Positions 25,907-34,070 of a DNA stretch of 64,000 nucleotides are shown here, in pieces. The DNA is from Winogradskyella psychrotolerans (GTDB taxonomy: Bacteria; Bacteroidota; Bacteroidia; Flavobacteriales; Flavobacteriaceae). The notes under the pieces were generated by a model. It was given only the letters and a program-made list of their open reading frames with translations. It searched no databases and had not been told where the DNA came from. The position numbers were made by a program, and so were the translations under genes. The stretch's first letter is position 1. Each line of letters begins with the position of its first letter. The stretch spans positions 390,420 to 454,419 of the forward strand of contig NZ_JAHKPS010000013.1 in the NCBI RefSeq assembly GCF_018860565.1, given 5' to 3'.

Positions 25907-28900
25907 ATGAAAACAAAACTATTAATTGGTTTAATTAGTATGGGACTTATTATAAGTAGTTGTGCTACTTATAATTCCCACAATGTTAATGTTAGCGATA
26001 AAGAGCTTAAACAAATAGATAAGAATACCACTAATGTTTTTTTAATAGGAGATGTAGGAAAGCCTGAAGCGGATGGCACAGCTCCAAAAACATTATTAAA
26101 ACTACAACATCAATTTGCTAAAGCAGACAAAGATGATTTCCTATTGTTTCTTGGAGATAACATCTATCCTCGCGGTGTACCTTTAAAAAATGACAAAGCC
26201 ATTAAAGCGGCAGAACACGCATTAAAGCTTCAATTAGACGTTGCCAAAACATTCCCTGGAAATGTTTATTTTATTCCAGGAAATCATGATTGGTATAGTG
26301 GTTTAAAAGGTCTGAAGGCACAAGAGAAAATGGTTGAAGATGCCTTAGGAAAAAACACCTTTCAACCAGAAAACGGCTGTCCAATTGAGAAAATTAAAAT
26401 TAGTGATGATATTGTTATGCTAATTATAGATTCGCATTGGTACATTACCAATTGGAATAATCATCCCACAATTAATGATGATTGTGACATAAAAACTAGA
26501 GCCGATTTTTTAGATGAATTTAGAAGTGAAATAAAAAAAGCAAGAGGAAAAACTACCTTAGTTGCCATACATCATCCTATGTATAGTAACGGACCACATA
26601 ATGGCCGTTATGGTGTAAAAGAAAACATGAAACCTATACCTGTACTTGGCACCTTAAAAAATATTTTAAGAACCTCTACTGGTATTGTAAATGCAGATTT
26701 GTCTAATCCATTTTACAATGAATTAAGAAAAAACCTTATTGCTGTGGCCCAACAAAACGAGAATGTTATTTTTCTATCAGGACATGAGCATAATTTACAA
26801 TACTTAGAGTTTGATAATGTAGCTCAAATCATCAGTGGCTCTGGTTCTAAAACTACACCTGTAAGAATGCGTAATCCTAATAATTATGGCCATGCTATTC
26901 CTGGCTATGCGTTACTTAACATAGGAAACAATAAGGCTGTAGATGTACAATTTTTTAATTCAAATTCTGAAGAAGTCGAATTTTTCAAACAAATAAAACA
27001 GCCAGAACAAGTTTCTGAAACAGAATATGCTAAAATAATTACAGATTCTATAAGTGCATCAATCTACTCAAAAGAAGACACTAATAAATCTGGTTTTTAT
27101 AAGTTCTTATGGGGAAACAGATACAGAGACGATTATAGTACAAACGTTAAAGCAAAGGTTGTTAACCTAGATACCTTAATAGGTGGCTTAACACCTTTTA
27201 GAAAAGGAGGAGGTACACAATCTAAGACGCTTCACTTAAAAGCTTCAGATGGGAAACGCTATGTTATGCGTGCTATGAAAAAGCAAGCAGATCAATTTAT
27301 GCAAGCCGCTATTTTTAAAGACCAGTATGTCGAAGGACAATTTACTAATACAGCTTCAGAACATTTATTAGAAGATATTTTTTCTGGCGCCTATCCGTAT
27401 GCACCTTTTGTTATAGGAACCTTATCTGATGCAATAAACCTATCTCATTTAAATCCTAACTTATATTATGTGCCCAAACAAAATGCCTTAGGCTTATATA
27501 ATGAAGATTTTGGTAATGAACTATACCTTTTTGAAGAACACCCTTCTGATGGTCATGTTGAGTTAGCAACTGGGAATTTTACAGGGGAGATTGTAAGTAC
27601 AGTAGATATGTTAAAAGACGTATTAAGTGACGAATCTAAAATTATAGATGAAAAAGAATTTATTAAAGCGCGATTGTTTGACATGTTAATTGGTGATGCA
27701 GATAGGCATCAAGACCAATGGCGTTGGTTGGTATTTGAAACCAAAGGAAAAACAATTTACAAACCCTTACCAAGAGATAGAGATCTTGCCTTTTCTAAAA
27801 TGTCTGATGGTTTTTTGTTTGGAACAGGCGTAAAACTGATTCCTGCAGCAAGAAAATTTAGAAAATATGAAGCCGATTTAAAAGATGTTAAAGGATTTAA
27901 TGTCTCTGGATTTCCGTTAGATGTTGCATTTATTACAGATTCTAACAAATTGACTTGGGACGAACAAGTACAATTTATTCAATCTCAAATAACAGATACA
28001 GTTATAGATGAAGCGTTTAACCATATTCCAAAAGAAGTAAATCCGCAATCTATCATAGAAATTAAAAAAATTCTAAAAGAAAGACGAACACACCTACAAC
28101 AAATTTCAGATAGATATGTAAAATTAATAAGTAAACATGCCATTCTAACAGGAACGAATAAAGACGACTACATTCATGTTAAAGCTTTAGAAAATGATGA
28201 CGTAGAAGTATCCATATACCGTAAAAAAGATGATACTATTAAGGATCGTTTTCATCATAAAATCTATCACCCAAAAACAACTAAAGAAATATGGATTTAT
28301 GGTTTAGATGATGATGATAGCTTTGTGGTTGAAGGAAAAATTTCTAAAATCAAAGTGCGTTTTATTGGTGGACAAAACAATGATGATTATAAGGTAGCAT
28401 CTGGCAAAAACGTTATTATCTACGATTACGAATCGAAGAAAAACGATTTATCACAGGCTAAAAAAGCTAGAATTAAATTAACAGACGACTATAACACAAA
28501 CGTCTATGATTATAGAAAAATAAAGAATAATGTCAATCAAATCATTCCTACTCTAGGTGCCAACCCAGACGATGGTTTAAAATTAGGTTTTACAAACACT
28601 TATACGGTTTATGGCTTTGAACGCAACCCATTTACATCTCAACATGAAGTAAAAGCGGCTTATTATTTTGCAACCGATGGTTATGAATTAAACTATAAAG
28701 GTGAGTTTGCAAATGTTATTGGAAGCTTAAATTTTGGATTTCAAGCGCATTTTCAAAGTCCTAATTACAGTGTCAATTTCTTTGGTTATGGTAATGAAAC
28801 TGAAAATAATGATGACGACTTTGGTTTAGATTATAACCGCGTAAAAACTAGAATTTTTCGTTTAAGTCCTCAACTGATCTGGAATTCTAAACGCGGAAGT

Positions 28901-29572
28901 CTTATTCATTTTGGTGTTAGTTATGAAGTCAATGAAATTCACAATAGTGATAATCGTTTTGTATCAGACTATAGTTTATTACCAAATAATGTATTTGATG
29001 AAGAGCATTTTGGTGGTATAAACGCAACGTATAACTACTCTAACTACGATAATAATGCCTACCCAACTAATGGAATGAATTTCTCAATTGCAACAGGTTA
29101 TAAAGACAATTTAGAAGTCAGCAATCGTGATTTCGGATATCTGATTACTGATATTGGTTTTGCAAGAAAACTAAATCCTTCAGGGCGATTAGTACTGGCT
29201 ACTAAATTAAAAAGTCATGTAAATTTTGGTGATGGTTTTGAATTCTATCAAGCTGCTTCTATAGGAGGAATTGATGGCTTAAGAGGCCACAGAAACCAAC
29301 GTTTTACAGGAAAAAGTGCCTTTTATCAAAATACCGATTTGAGGTATAGTTTTAACCGCATGAAAACAAGATTAATTCCAATAAAATTAGGGATCTATGG
29401 CGGCTTTGATTATGGTCGTGTTTGGATTGAAAATGAAACCTCAGAAAAATGGCATAATGCCTATGGTGGAGGATTTTTTATTAATGCTGTAGATTTATTG
29501 TCTGCTAATTTGGGGGTATTTAATTCTTCTGATGGTGTTAGAGTAGCCTTTGGAATGGGCTTTGATTTTTAA
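25907..29572 (+). CDS. Lipoprotein with calcineurin-like phosphoesterase, kinase-like segment and BamA-like beta-barrel
   Basis: The 1221-residue protein has a lipobox IISSC with cysteine 19. Residues about 40-320 are a metallophosphoesterase with all the metal motifs: GDVG, GDNIYPRG, GNHDW and GHEHN. Residues about 440-640 contain RYVMRAMKK, IGDADRHQDQWRW and PRDRDLAF, which resemble the Lys, catalytic-loop and metal motifs of atypical kinases (HipA/CotH/Fam20-like). That is my inference. From about residue 880 to the end it is beta-rich with GGIDGLRGHRNQRFTGKSAF and a terminal phenylalanine, as in Omp85/BamA-type barrels. A lipid anchor on a barrel protein is unusual. It is the last gene of the trio. 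Confidence 0.8.
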   Translation: MKTKLLIGLISMGLIISSCATYNSHNVNVSDKELKQIDKNTTNVFLIGDVGKPEADGTAPKTLLKLQHQFAKADKDDFLLFLGDNIYPRGVPLKNDKAIKAAEHALKLQLDVAKTFPGNVYFIPGNHDWYSGLKGLKAQEKMVEDALGKNTFQPENGCPIEKIKISDDIVMLIIDSHWYITNWNNHPTINDDCDIKTRADFLDEFRSEIKKARGKTTLVAIHHPMYSNGPHNGRYGVKENMKPIPVLGTLKNILRTSTGIVNADLSNPFYNELRKNLIAVAQQNENVIFLSGHEHNLQYLEFDNVAQIISGSGSKTTPVRMRNPNNYGHAIPGYALLNIGNNKAVDVQFFNSNSEEVEFFKQIKQPEQVSETEYAKIITDSISASIYSKEDTNKSGFYKFLWGNRYRDDYSTNVKAKVVNLDTLIGGLTPFRKGGGTQSKTLHLKASDGKRYVMRAMKKQADQFMQAAIFKDQYVEGQFTNTASEHLLEDIFSGAYPYAPFVIGTLSDAINLSHLNPNLYYVPKQNALGLYNEDFGNELYLFEEHPSDGHVELATGNFTGEIVSTVDMLKDVLSDESKIIDEKEFIKARLFDMLIGDADRHQDQWRWLVFETKGKTIYKPLPRDRDLAFSKMSDGFLFGTGVKLIPAARKFRKYEADLKDVKGFNVSGFPLDVAFITDSNKLTWDEQVQFIQSQITDTVIDEAFNHIPKEVNPQSIIEIKKILKERRTHLQQISDRYVKLISKHAILTGTNKDDYIHVKALENDDVEVSIYRKKDDTIKDRFHHKIYHPKTTKEIWIYGLDDDDSFVVEGKISKIKVRFIGGQNNDDYKVASGKNVIIYDYESKKNDLSQAKKARIKLTDDYNTNVYDYRKIKNNVNQIIPTLGANPDDGLKLGFTNTYTVYGFERNPFTSQHEVKAAYYFATDGYELNYKGEFANVIGSLNFGFQAHFQSPNYSVNFFGYGNETENNDDDFGLDYNRVKTRIFRLSPQLIWNSKRGSLIHFGVSYEVNEIHNSDNRFVSDYSLLPNNVFDEEHFGGINATYNYSNYDNNAYPTNGMNFSIATGYKDNLEVSNRDFGYLITDIGFARKLNPSGRLVLATKLKSHVNFGDGFEFYQAASIGGIDGLRGHRNQRFTGKSAFYQNTDLRYSFNRMKTRLIPIKLGIYGGFDYGRVWIENETSEKWHNAYGGGFFINAVDLLSANLGVFNSSDGVRVAFGMGFDF

Positions 29573-29691
29573 AAGATACCAATGTGTTACAATTTTTTAA
29601 TAGGAAGTAAATTGCTATAACAGTAGTAACTTTTAGTTTCTACTATTTGTGATAGCTAATTATTAATTGGTTATCATTAATCGTAATACCG

Positions 29692-30381
29692 TTACTTAAA
29701 AGTTACAAGGATATCTGCCACCTTTTGTAAATCAGACTCATTGATTTCTGTTTGCAGTGCTAATGGAAATAATTGTTGACCAGGTCTAGCGACAAATGCA
29801 GCTCTCCAGCCAGCCCAAAGCGCTCCTGCAACATCCCAACCATGTGCCGCAATAAGCATACACTCTTCTGGTTTCACACCCATTTTACGAGCTCCCCAAT
29901 TATAGACATCTGTAAATGGTTTAAATTTCCCAATACCTTCTATACTTAAACATTCATCAAAATAGTCTGTTAGTCCTGCACTTTCAAATTGTTTTTTTAC
30001 ACCTTCATTAGATGAATTAGTAAACGATACCAATTTGTAACCATCTTTTTTTAGTTGAGCCAATGCGGCTTTAACTTCTGAATGTGCTGGCAGTCCTCTT
30101 AAAGCATTAATAACGACATTTCTAGCCTCTTCTTCTGACATCGAAATGCCATTATTTGCAGCAACCATTTGTAATGCTGCTGCACCTATATGATCAAAAT
30201 GTTCGTATTGTCCACTAGCAGTAGTTACTAATGAGTATTGTAACATCGTAGTAAACCAAAGCGATAATAAATCTTCTCTACCATTTAGGGCTTCACCAAC
30301 TTGCTTTTTCATTTTAGTGAGATCTAAAAGCGTTTCGTTAACATCAAAAAATAATACTTTTGGTCTTGTTTCCTTCGTCAT
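29692..30381 (-). CDS. HAD-superfamily haloacid dehalogenase type II
   Basis: The 229-residue protein has the nucleophile aspartate D13 in FFDVNETLLDL, motif II in SFTNSSN, the conserved lysine in GKFKPFTDVYNW, and the closing motif AAHGWDVAGALWAGWRAAFV. This set is typical of L-2-haloacid dehalogenases (type II). The real substrate may be a 2-haloacid or a phosphate ester. It is the last gene of a cluster with DsbA/FrnE, EthD, AhpD-like and TetR genes, all on the minus strand. Confidence 0.85.
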   Translation of the reverse strand: MTKETRPKVLFFDVNETLLDLTKMKKQVGEALNGREDLLSLWFTTMLQYSLVTTASGQYEHFDHIGAAALQMVAANNGISMSEEEARNVVINALRGLPAHSEVKAALAQLKKDGYKLVSFTNSSNEGVKKQFESAGLTDYFDECLSIEGIGKFKPFTDVYNWGARKMGVKPEECMLIAAHGWDVAGALWAGWRAAFVARPGQQLFPLALQTEINESDLQKVADILVTFK

Positions 30382-30424
30382 AGTTGTTGTTTATATCCTA
30401 GTCTTTTAATAGATATATATCTAA

Positions 30425-31072
30425 TTACTCTGCTGTAATTAATTCAGAAAGCACTTGTTTAAAAGTATCTACAGGTTGCGCTCCAGTAACGGCACTTTTT
30501 CTATTAAATACAATTGTAGGCACAGAGTTTACGCCTAAACTTTTCCAATAATTCTGTTTGTTTCTAATGTCTAAACGCTCCTCTTCATTATCTAATTTTG
30601 CTAAAGCGTCTTCTGCATTTAAACCCACTTTTAAAAGCGCTTCTTTTAAGATTTCTTTTTTAGAAACATCTTTACGGTCACTAAAAAACGCTTTTGTTAG
30701 CTGCATTTTTAATTCGGTCTGCTTGTTAAAGTCTTTGGCATATTCTAATAAAATATGAGCATCAAAGGTGTTTACCATGCGCATGTCATCAAAATAATCG
30801 AATTTAAAACCCAACTCATCACCTGCAGCTTTCATGTGCTGTTGTGATGCTTTTTGTTGCTCTAAAGTAGCGCCGTATTTTTCTGTAATGTGCTCTATTA
30901 CATTCTGACCTTCGGCTGGCATATTCGGATTCAATTCAAAGGGCTGCCATGCTATGTCTATTTGATTTTCTATTCCTAATTCTGAAATCGCTTTTTCTAG
31001 ACGTTTATAACCAATGGTACACCATGGACACACGACATCTGAAACGATATCTATTTTTAATTTCTCTTTCAT
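30425..31072 (-). CDS. DsbA/FrnE-family thiol oxidoreductase
   Basis: The 215-residue DsbA-like protein lacks a signal peptide and is therefore cytoplasmic, as in the FrnE group. The active site is CPWC (C15-C18) in VVCPWCTIGYKRL. The C-terminal cis-proline motif is in GVNSVPTIVFNRK. FrnE proteins are disulfide isomerases linked to polyketide or stress metabolism. It starts two bases before the EthD stop codon, so translation is probably coupled to that gene. Confidence 0.9.
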   Translation of the reverse strand: MKEKLKIDIVSDVVCPWCTIGYKRLEKAISELGIENQIDIAWQPFELNPNMPAEGQNVIEHITEKYGATLEQQKASQQHMKAAGDELGFKFDYFDDMRMVNTFDAHILLEYAKDFNKQTELKMQLTKAFFSDRKDVSKKEILKEALLKVGLNAEDALAKLDNEEERLDIRNKQNYWKSLGVNSVPTIVFNRKSAVTGAQPVDTFKQVLSELITAE

Positions 31073-31073
31073 A

Positions 31074-31388
31074 TTAAAAGGGGATTAATTCACTAATTTG
31101 AAGTTCTGCCTGTACATTACTGTAGTTTTTTACATCGGCAGCAAAAGTCGCCGCATGAGGACCAAAAGCCTCTTGAAAGGAATCAATATCATCAAATAAT
31201 AGATGTGCAATAGCTACATAAGGAGCAGGTTCACCTGGAACTCTACTTGCCATACCTAAATCTAATTCTAATCGTTTTAAAGCATTCCCTACTAATTTTG
31301 TTACCATTGGTAAGTGTTTCTTTTGGTAATAATCTACATCAAACTGAACATTTTCGCTGTTTGGATACATTACAGAAACTTTTATCAT
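31074..31388 (-). CDS. EthD-family dimeric alpha/beta-barrel protein
   Basis: I take the ATG at 31388 (MIKVSVMYPN), giving 104 residues, the usual EthD length. A longer frame from 31451 would run through the 31409-31438 hairpin and adds residues not seen in the family. The core shows the EthD pattern DVDYYQKKHLPMVTKLVG and the end FGPHAATFAADVKNYSN. Family members are accessory proteins in ether degradation and other oxidations. It is followed directly by the DsbA/FrnE gene. Confidence 0.85.
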   Translation of the reverse strand: MIKVSVMYPNSENVQFDVDYYQKKHLPMVTKLVGNALKRLELDLGMASRVPGEPAPYVAIAHLLFDDIDSFQEAFGPHAATFAADVKNYSNVQAELQISELIPF

Positions 31389-31408
31389 AATTGTATGTTT
31401 TAAGATTA

Positions 31409-31438
31409 ATAAACCTTCCGAATACACGGAAGGTTTAT
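31409..31438. terminator. Perfect hairpin between the AhpD-like and EthD genes
   Basis: A 12-bp perfect stem (ATAAACCTTCCG and CGGAAGGTTTAT) around the loop AATACA. On the minus strand only a short T-rich tract follows, so it may be a partial terminator or attenuator inside the cluster. It also argues for the shorter EthD start. Confidence 0.6.
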
Positions 31439-31467
31439 AGCTATCAATCAATCTGTGGTTTTAGGGT

Positions 31468-32031
31468 TTAGGATACCACATTGTCTTTAGACCACTCAAA
31501 CTTTTTAAAACCAGCATCTACAGGTGTATTTGCAATATGGTTTACATAATTACTTATTGTTTTTTGAGATAATCCTAAAATAATTCCTAATACTTGTGCT
31601 TCACCATAACCAGCAGCATAAAAAGCATCTAAATCTGCTTGCGTTACATGACCGCGATTTCTAACAATAGTTAATGTCATTGTTCTTAAGGCTTCCAATT
31701 TTTCGTTTTTTAAAGGAGTTTCATTACGTAATGCTTCGGTAATGGCATCATCAACCTTCATCATTTTTGCGATACCTGTATGTGCAGGAACACAGTAATG
31801 ACATCCGTGTTCTACGTTAATCGTTTGCCACACAACCGTTAATTCTTCTTCGTTAAATGAAGAGTCAACAAATAACTGATGTAAGGTTTGGTAAGCTTCT
31901 AAAATTTTTGGTGCTCCAGCTAATACTCCATGTAAACCAGGAATCATTCCGTAGGCTTTTTGAGAGTTTTCTAGTAGTCCTTTACTTCCTTCTGGAGCTG
32001 TTTCAATATTGTGAACTTTTAATGTTGTCAT
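31468..32031 (-). CDS. Carboxymuconolactone decarboxylase / AhpD-like protein
   Basis: The 187-residue helical protein has the CMD/AhpD active-site motif HGCHYCVPAHT with C77, C80 and H84. This redox-active CxxC with a histidine four residues later is typical of AhpD-type peroxidase partners. It probably acts as an alkylhydroperoxidase in the cytoplasm. It is preceded by the TetR gene and a perfect 16-base palindrome (32066-32081), so it is likely under TetR control. Confidence 0.88.
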   Translation of the reverse strand: MTTLKVHNIETAPEGSKGLLENSQKAYGMIPGLHGVLAGAPKILEAYQTLHQLFVDSSFNEEELTVVWQTINVEHGCHYCVPAHTGIAKMMKVDDAITEALRNETPLKNEKLEALRTMTLTIVRNRGHVTQADLDAFYAAGYGEAQVLGIILGLSQKTISNYVNHIANTPVDAGFKKFEWSKDNVVS

Positions 32032-32065
32032 AATTTTTCTTTTTTCAGTTTATTATTAATTTTAT

Positions 32066-32081
32066 CTAAACGTACGTTTAG
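32066..32081. promoter_or_regulatory. Perfect palindromic operator, probable TetR-family site
   Basis: CTAAACGTACGTTTAG, a perfect 16-base palindrome in the 70 bases between the TetR gene and the AhpD-like gene. A related site (12 of 16 identical) is found upstream of the TetR gene at 32688-32703. Confidence 0.7.
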
Positions 32082-32101
32082 TTATTTTTCAAAAAAAATG
32101 T

Positions 32102-32665
32102 TTATATATTTTTGAAGGTCATTTCAATATAATCTTCAATTTCTGCTTTAGTGTTAACTCTTGCTGCAGCTGCTAAACCATGCTTTGCTAACAATAAATA
32201 GTTGGCTTGTTTTTTTATTGTTTCTTCATCTTTTGAAGCATCCATTTGTAACTTTTCTGTAATTAGAGCTTTTAAATTATCCATAAAAAAATGCATCTGT
32301 TCTTGAATTAATTCATCATCTTTTTCTGAAAACTCATTATACGTATTTGTTATTAAACAACCTTTTAAGTTGTCGTCTTTAAAATTAGAACTTACAGAAT
32401 CGTAAAAAAACTGTTTAATGTCTTCTACTCCATTAGTACCTTTTTTTAATTTATCTAGAATAGCATGCACTTTTGATTTGTAATGCTTTAGACTTTCAAG
32501 AAATAAGCCTTGTTTACTACCAAAACTAGCATATATAGAAAATTTATTAATGCCCATTTCTTTTTCGAGCATTTGCATAGAAGTGGTTTCATAACCATTT
32601 TTCCAGAAAAGCCGCATTGCTTTTTCTAGGACTTCTGTTTCATTATATTGTTTTTTTCTAGCCAC
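32102..32665 (-). CDS. TetR/AcrR-family transcriptional regulator
   Basis: The 187-residue protein has a classical N-terminal TetR HTH (residues about 6-50: VLEKAMRLFWKNGYETTSMQ, MGINKFSIYASFGSKQGLF). The C-terminal ligand-binding/dimer domain, from about 70, resembles the TetR_C regions of YxaF/NemR-like repressors. Cysteines are few (one near residue 101, in LKGCLITNTYNEF, at a position used in redox- or electrophile-sensing relatives). The downstream genes are redox/dehalogenase types, so it may sense electrophiles (inference). Palindromes on both sides of the gene are its likely binding sites. Confidence 0.88.
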   Translation of the reverse strand: MARKKQYNETEVLEKAMRLFWKNGYETTSMQMLEKEMGINKFSIYASFGSKQGLFLESLKHYKSKVHAILDKLKKGTNGVEDIKQFFYDSVSSNFKDDNLKGCLITNTYNEFSEKDDELIQEQMHFFMDNLKALITEKLQMDASKDEETIKKQANYLLLAKHGLAAAARVNTKAEIEDYIEMTFKNI

Positions 32666-32687
32666 TAATTCTGATTACACCACAAAA

Positions 32688-32703
32688 CTAAACAATCGGT
32701 TAG
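32688..32703. promoter_or_regulatory. Second operator-like palindrome upstream of the TetR gene
   Basis: CTAAACAATCGGTTAG, an imperfect palindrome matching 12 of 16 bases of the perfect copy at 32066-32081. It lies 22 bases upstream of the TetR ATG, as expected for autoregulation. Confidence 0.6.
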
Positions 32704-32822
32704 TTATAAAAAAGATTTTAACACTAGTTTATGTATTTGAAACCATCAATACAGTACTGCCTTTTCAACACCTGCTGCTTTAAACACTACTAATCAGGCA
32801 GATATACAAACTAAACTACCAA

Positions 32823-33206
32823 CTACAACACACATTGTTTAAAAATCTCTTCTAAGGTTTTATTTGGGTCGCTACATAAACCTGGATGCGTTTTAGAGCT
32901 TTGGATAATGGTACTTCGGCAAGCGGTTAACCATCTAAACCTATCTGACAACTCCATTTTTCCAATTCTTCCACCTTGAGGCTCACCTTTACATACCTGT
33001 TGCCAAGCATTTAAATAGTTTTCTAGCATTTGAACCTCAATATCAGTTGAAAACGCCTTCAATTTATCTTGATTGATGTGATATTTTATTTCTAGAAATT
33101 TTTTTCGTTTAGAGAATAGAATGACTCCTACATTAAAGAATTCTTCGCGTTCTACTTTAGGAACAAACCTAATTATGGCATATTCAAATGTATATCTATC
33201 TTGCAT
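32823..33206 (-). CDS. DUF3037 protein, partner of HipA-like kinase
   Basis: The 127-residue protein matches the DUF3037 pattern (FEYAIIRFVPKVEREEFFNVGVILFSKRKKFLE, later RFRWLTACRSTIIQSSKTHPGL). Function is unknown. Its start overlaps the end of the HipA-like kinase gene by 11 bases. This kinase-DUF3037 pair recurs widely in bacteria, which suggests a functional partnership. A toxin-antitoxin role is possible but not shown. Confidence 0.85.
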   Translation of the reverse strand: MQDRYTFEYAIIRFVPKVEREEFFNVGVILFSKRKKFLEIKYHINQDKLKAFSTDIEVQMLENYLNAWQQVCKGEPQGGRIGKMELSDRFRWLTACRSTIIQSSKTHPGLCSDPNKTLEEIFKQCVL

Positions 33207-33975
33207 CTTCGGCTTCTTTAACTAATACATCAATTTTTGCAAATCTTGTATTTATAAACTTAATATATGCATCTCTCATTTCTGTTGCTGTCATCGTATC
33301 TGCTTCACTTAACAACCAATCTTCTGGTATATTTGAAACAATTTCAGCTATTTTATCACGATTGAGCAATTGTTGGATTTCTTTTGAAGCCTCATTTAAT
33401 TTGGTGGCGTTTTGTAAAAGCACATGATCTTTTACAAGTGGAAACGTTCTGGTAAGATGATTTTCCCAATTTTTCCAATCGTGATGAAAGTAGAAACTCG
33501 CTCCATTATCTATAATCCAAAGTTCTTTGTGCCAATGCAGTAAATTTGTGTTTTTAGCGGTTCTATCAATATTACTAATTATGCTATCTAATAGTACCAC
33601 TTTTGATGCTGTTAATGCATCTACTGTACTAACTAATGGATCATAAGTAATAGCTTCAGATAAAAAATGCAATCCAAGATTTAAACCAACACTAAACTTA
33701 AGTAAGTCCTGAATTTCTTCATCTGGTTCTGTTTTACTAAACGAATCATCAAGATTCATAAACACCAATTCTGGTACTTTTAAATTAATTGCACGTGCAA
33801 TTTCACCTCCAATAAACTCTGCAATTAGTGCTTTTTTACCTTGTCCTGCTCCTCTAAACTTAAGCACATACAAAAAACCATCATCTGCCTTAACTATAGC
33901 AGGAAGTGAACCACCTTCTCGCAAAGGCTGTACATATTGAGTAACATTTACTGTTCGGATATCGATTTTACTCAT
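33196..33975 (-). CDS. HipA-like kinase family protein
   Basis: The 259-residue protein has a kinase-like fold of the HipA group: VLKFRGAGQGKKALIAEFIGGEIAR (ATP-binding lysine and helix), the catalytic DRTAKNTNLL (about residues 136-145) and the metal-binding WIIDNGASF (about 151-159). It is shorter than HipA (about 440 residues) and lacks the HipB DNA-binding partner. It is paired with DUF3037 instead. It may phosphorylate a translation component or another protein; the target is unknown. Confidence 0.85.
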   Translation of the reverse strand: MSKIDIRTVNVTQYVQPLREGGSLPAIVKADDGFLYVLKFRGAGQGKKALIAEFIGGEIARAINLKVPELVFMNLDDSFSKTEPDEEIQDLLKFSVGLNLGLHFLSEAITYDPLVSTVDALTASKVVLLDSIISNIDRTAKNTNLLHWHKELWIIDNGASFYFHHDWKNWENHLTRTFPLVKDHVLLQNATKLNEASKEIQQLLNRDKIAEIVSNIPEDWLLSEADTMTATEMRDAYIKFINTRFAKIDVLVKEAEDAR

Positions 33976-34070
33976 AATTACTAATAATGTAATGCACTAA
34001 ATTAAATATGATACATAACTAAATTTAATAAGATTATATACGGAATGACTCTTAACGTTTATTAAAATGA

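Noticed and set aside
22373..29572. Complete Pycsar defence system
   Set aside because: No pyrimidine cyclase gene is adjacent and the effector is fused to an HD domain, so I report it as a related but incomplete or different system.
31389..31451. Longer EthD start at 31451
   Set aside because: It runs through a perfect hairpin and adds residues outside the EthD family start MIKVSVMYPN.
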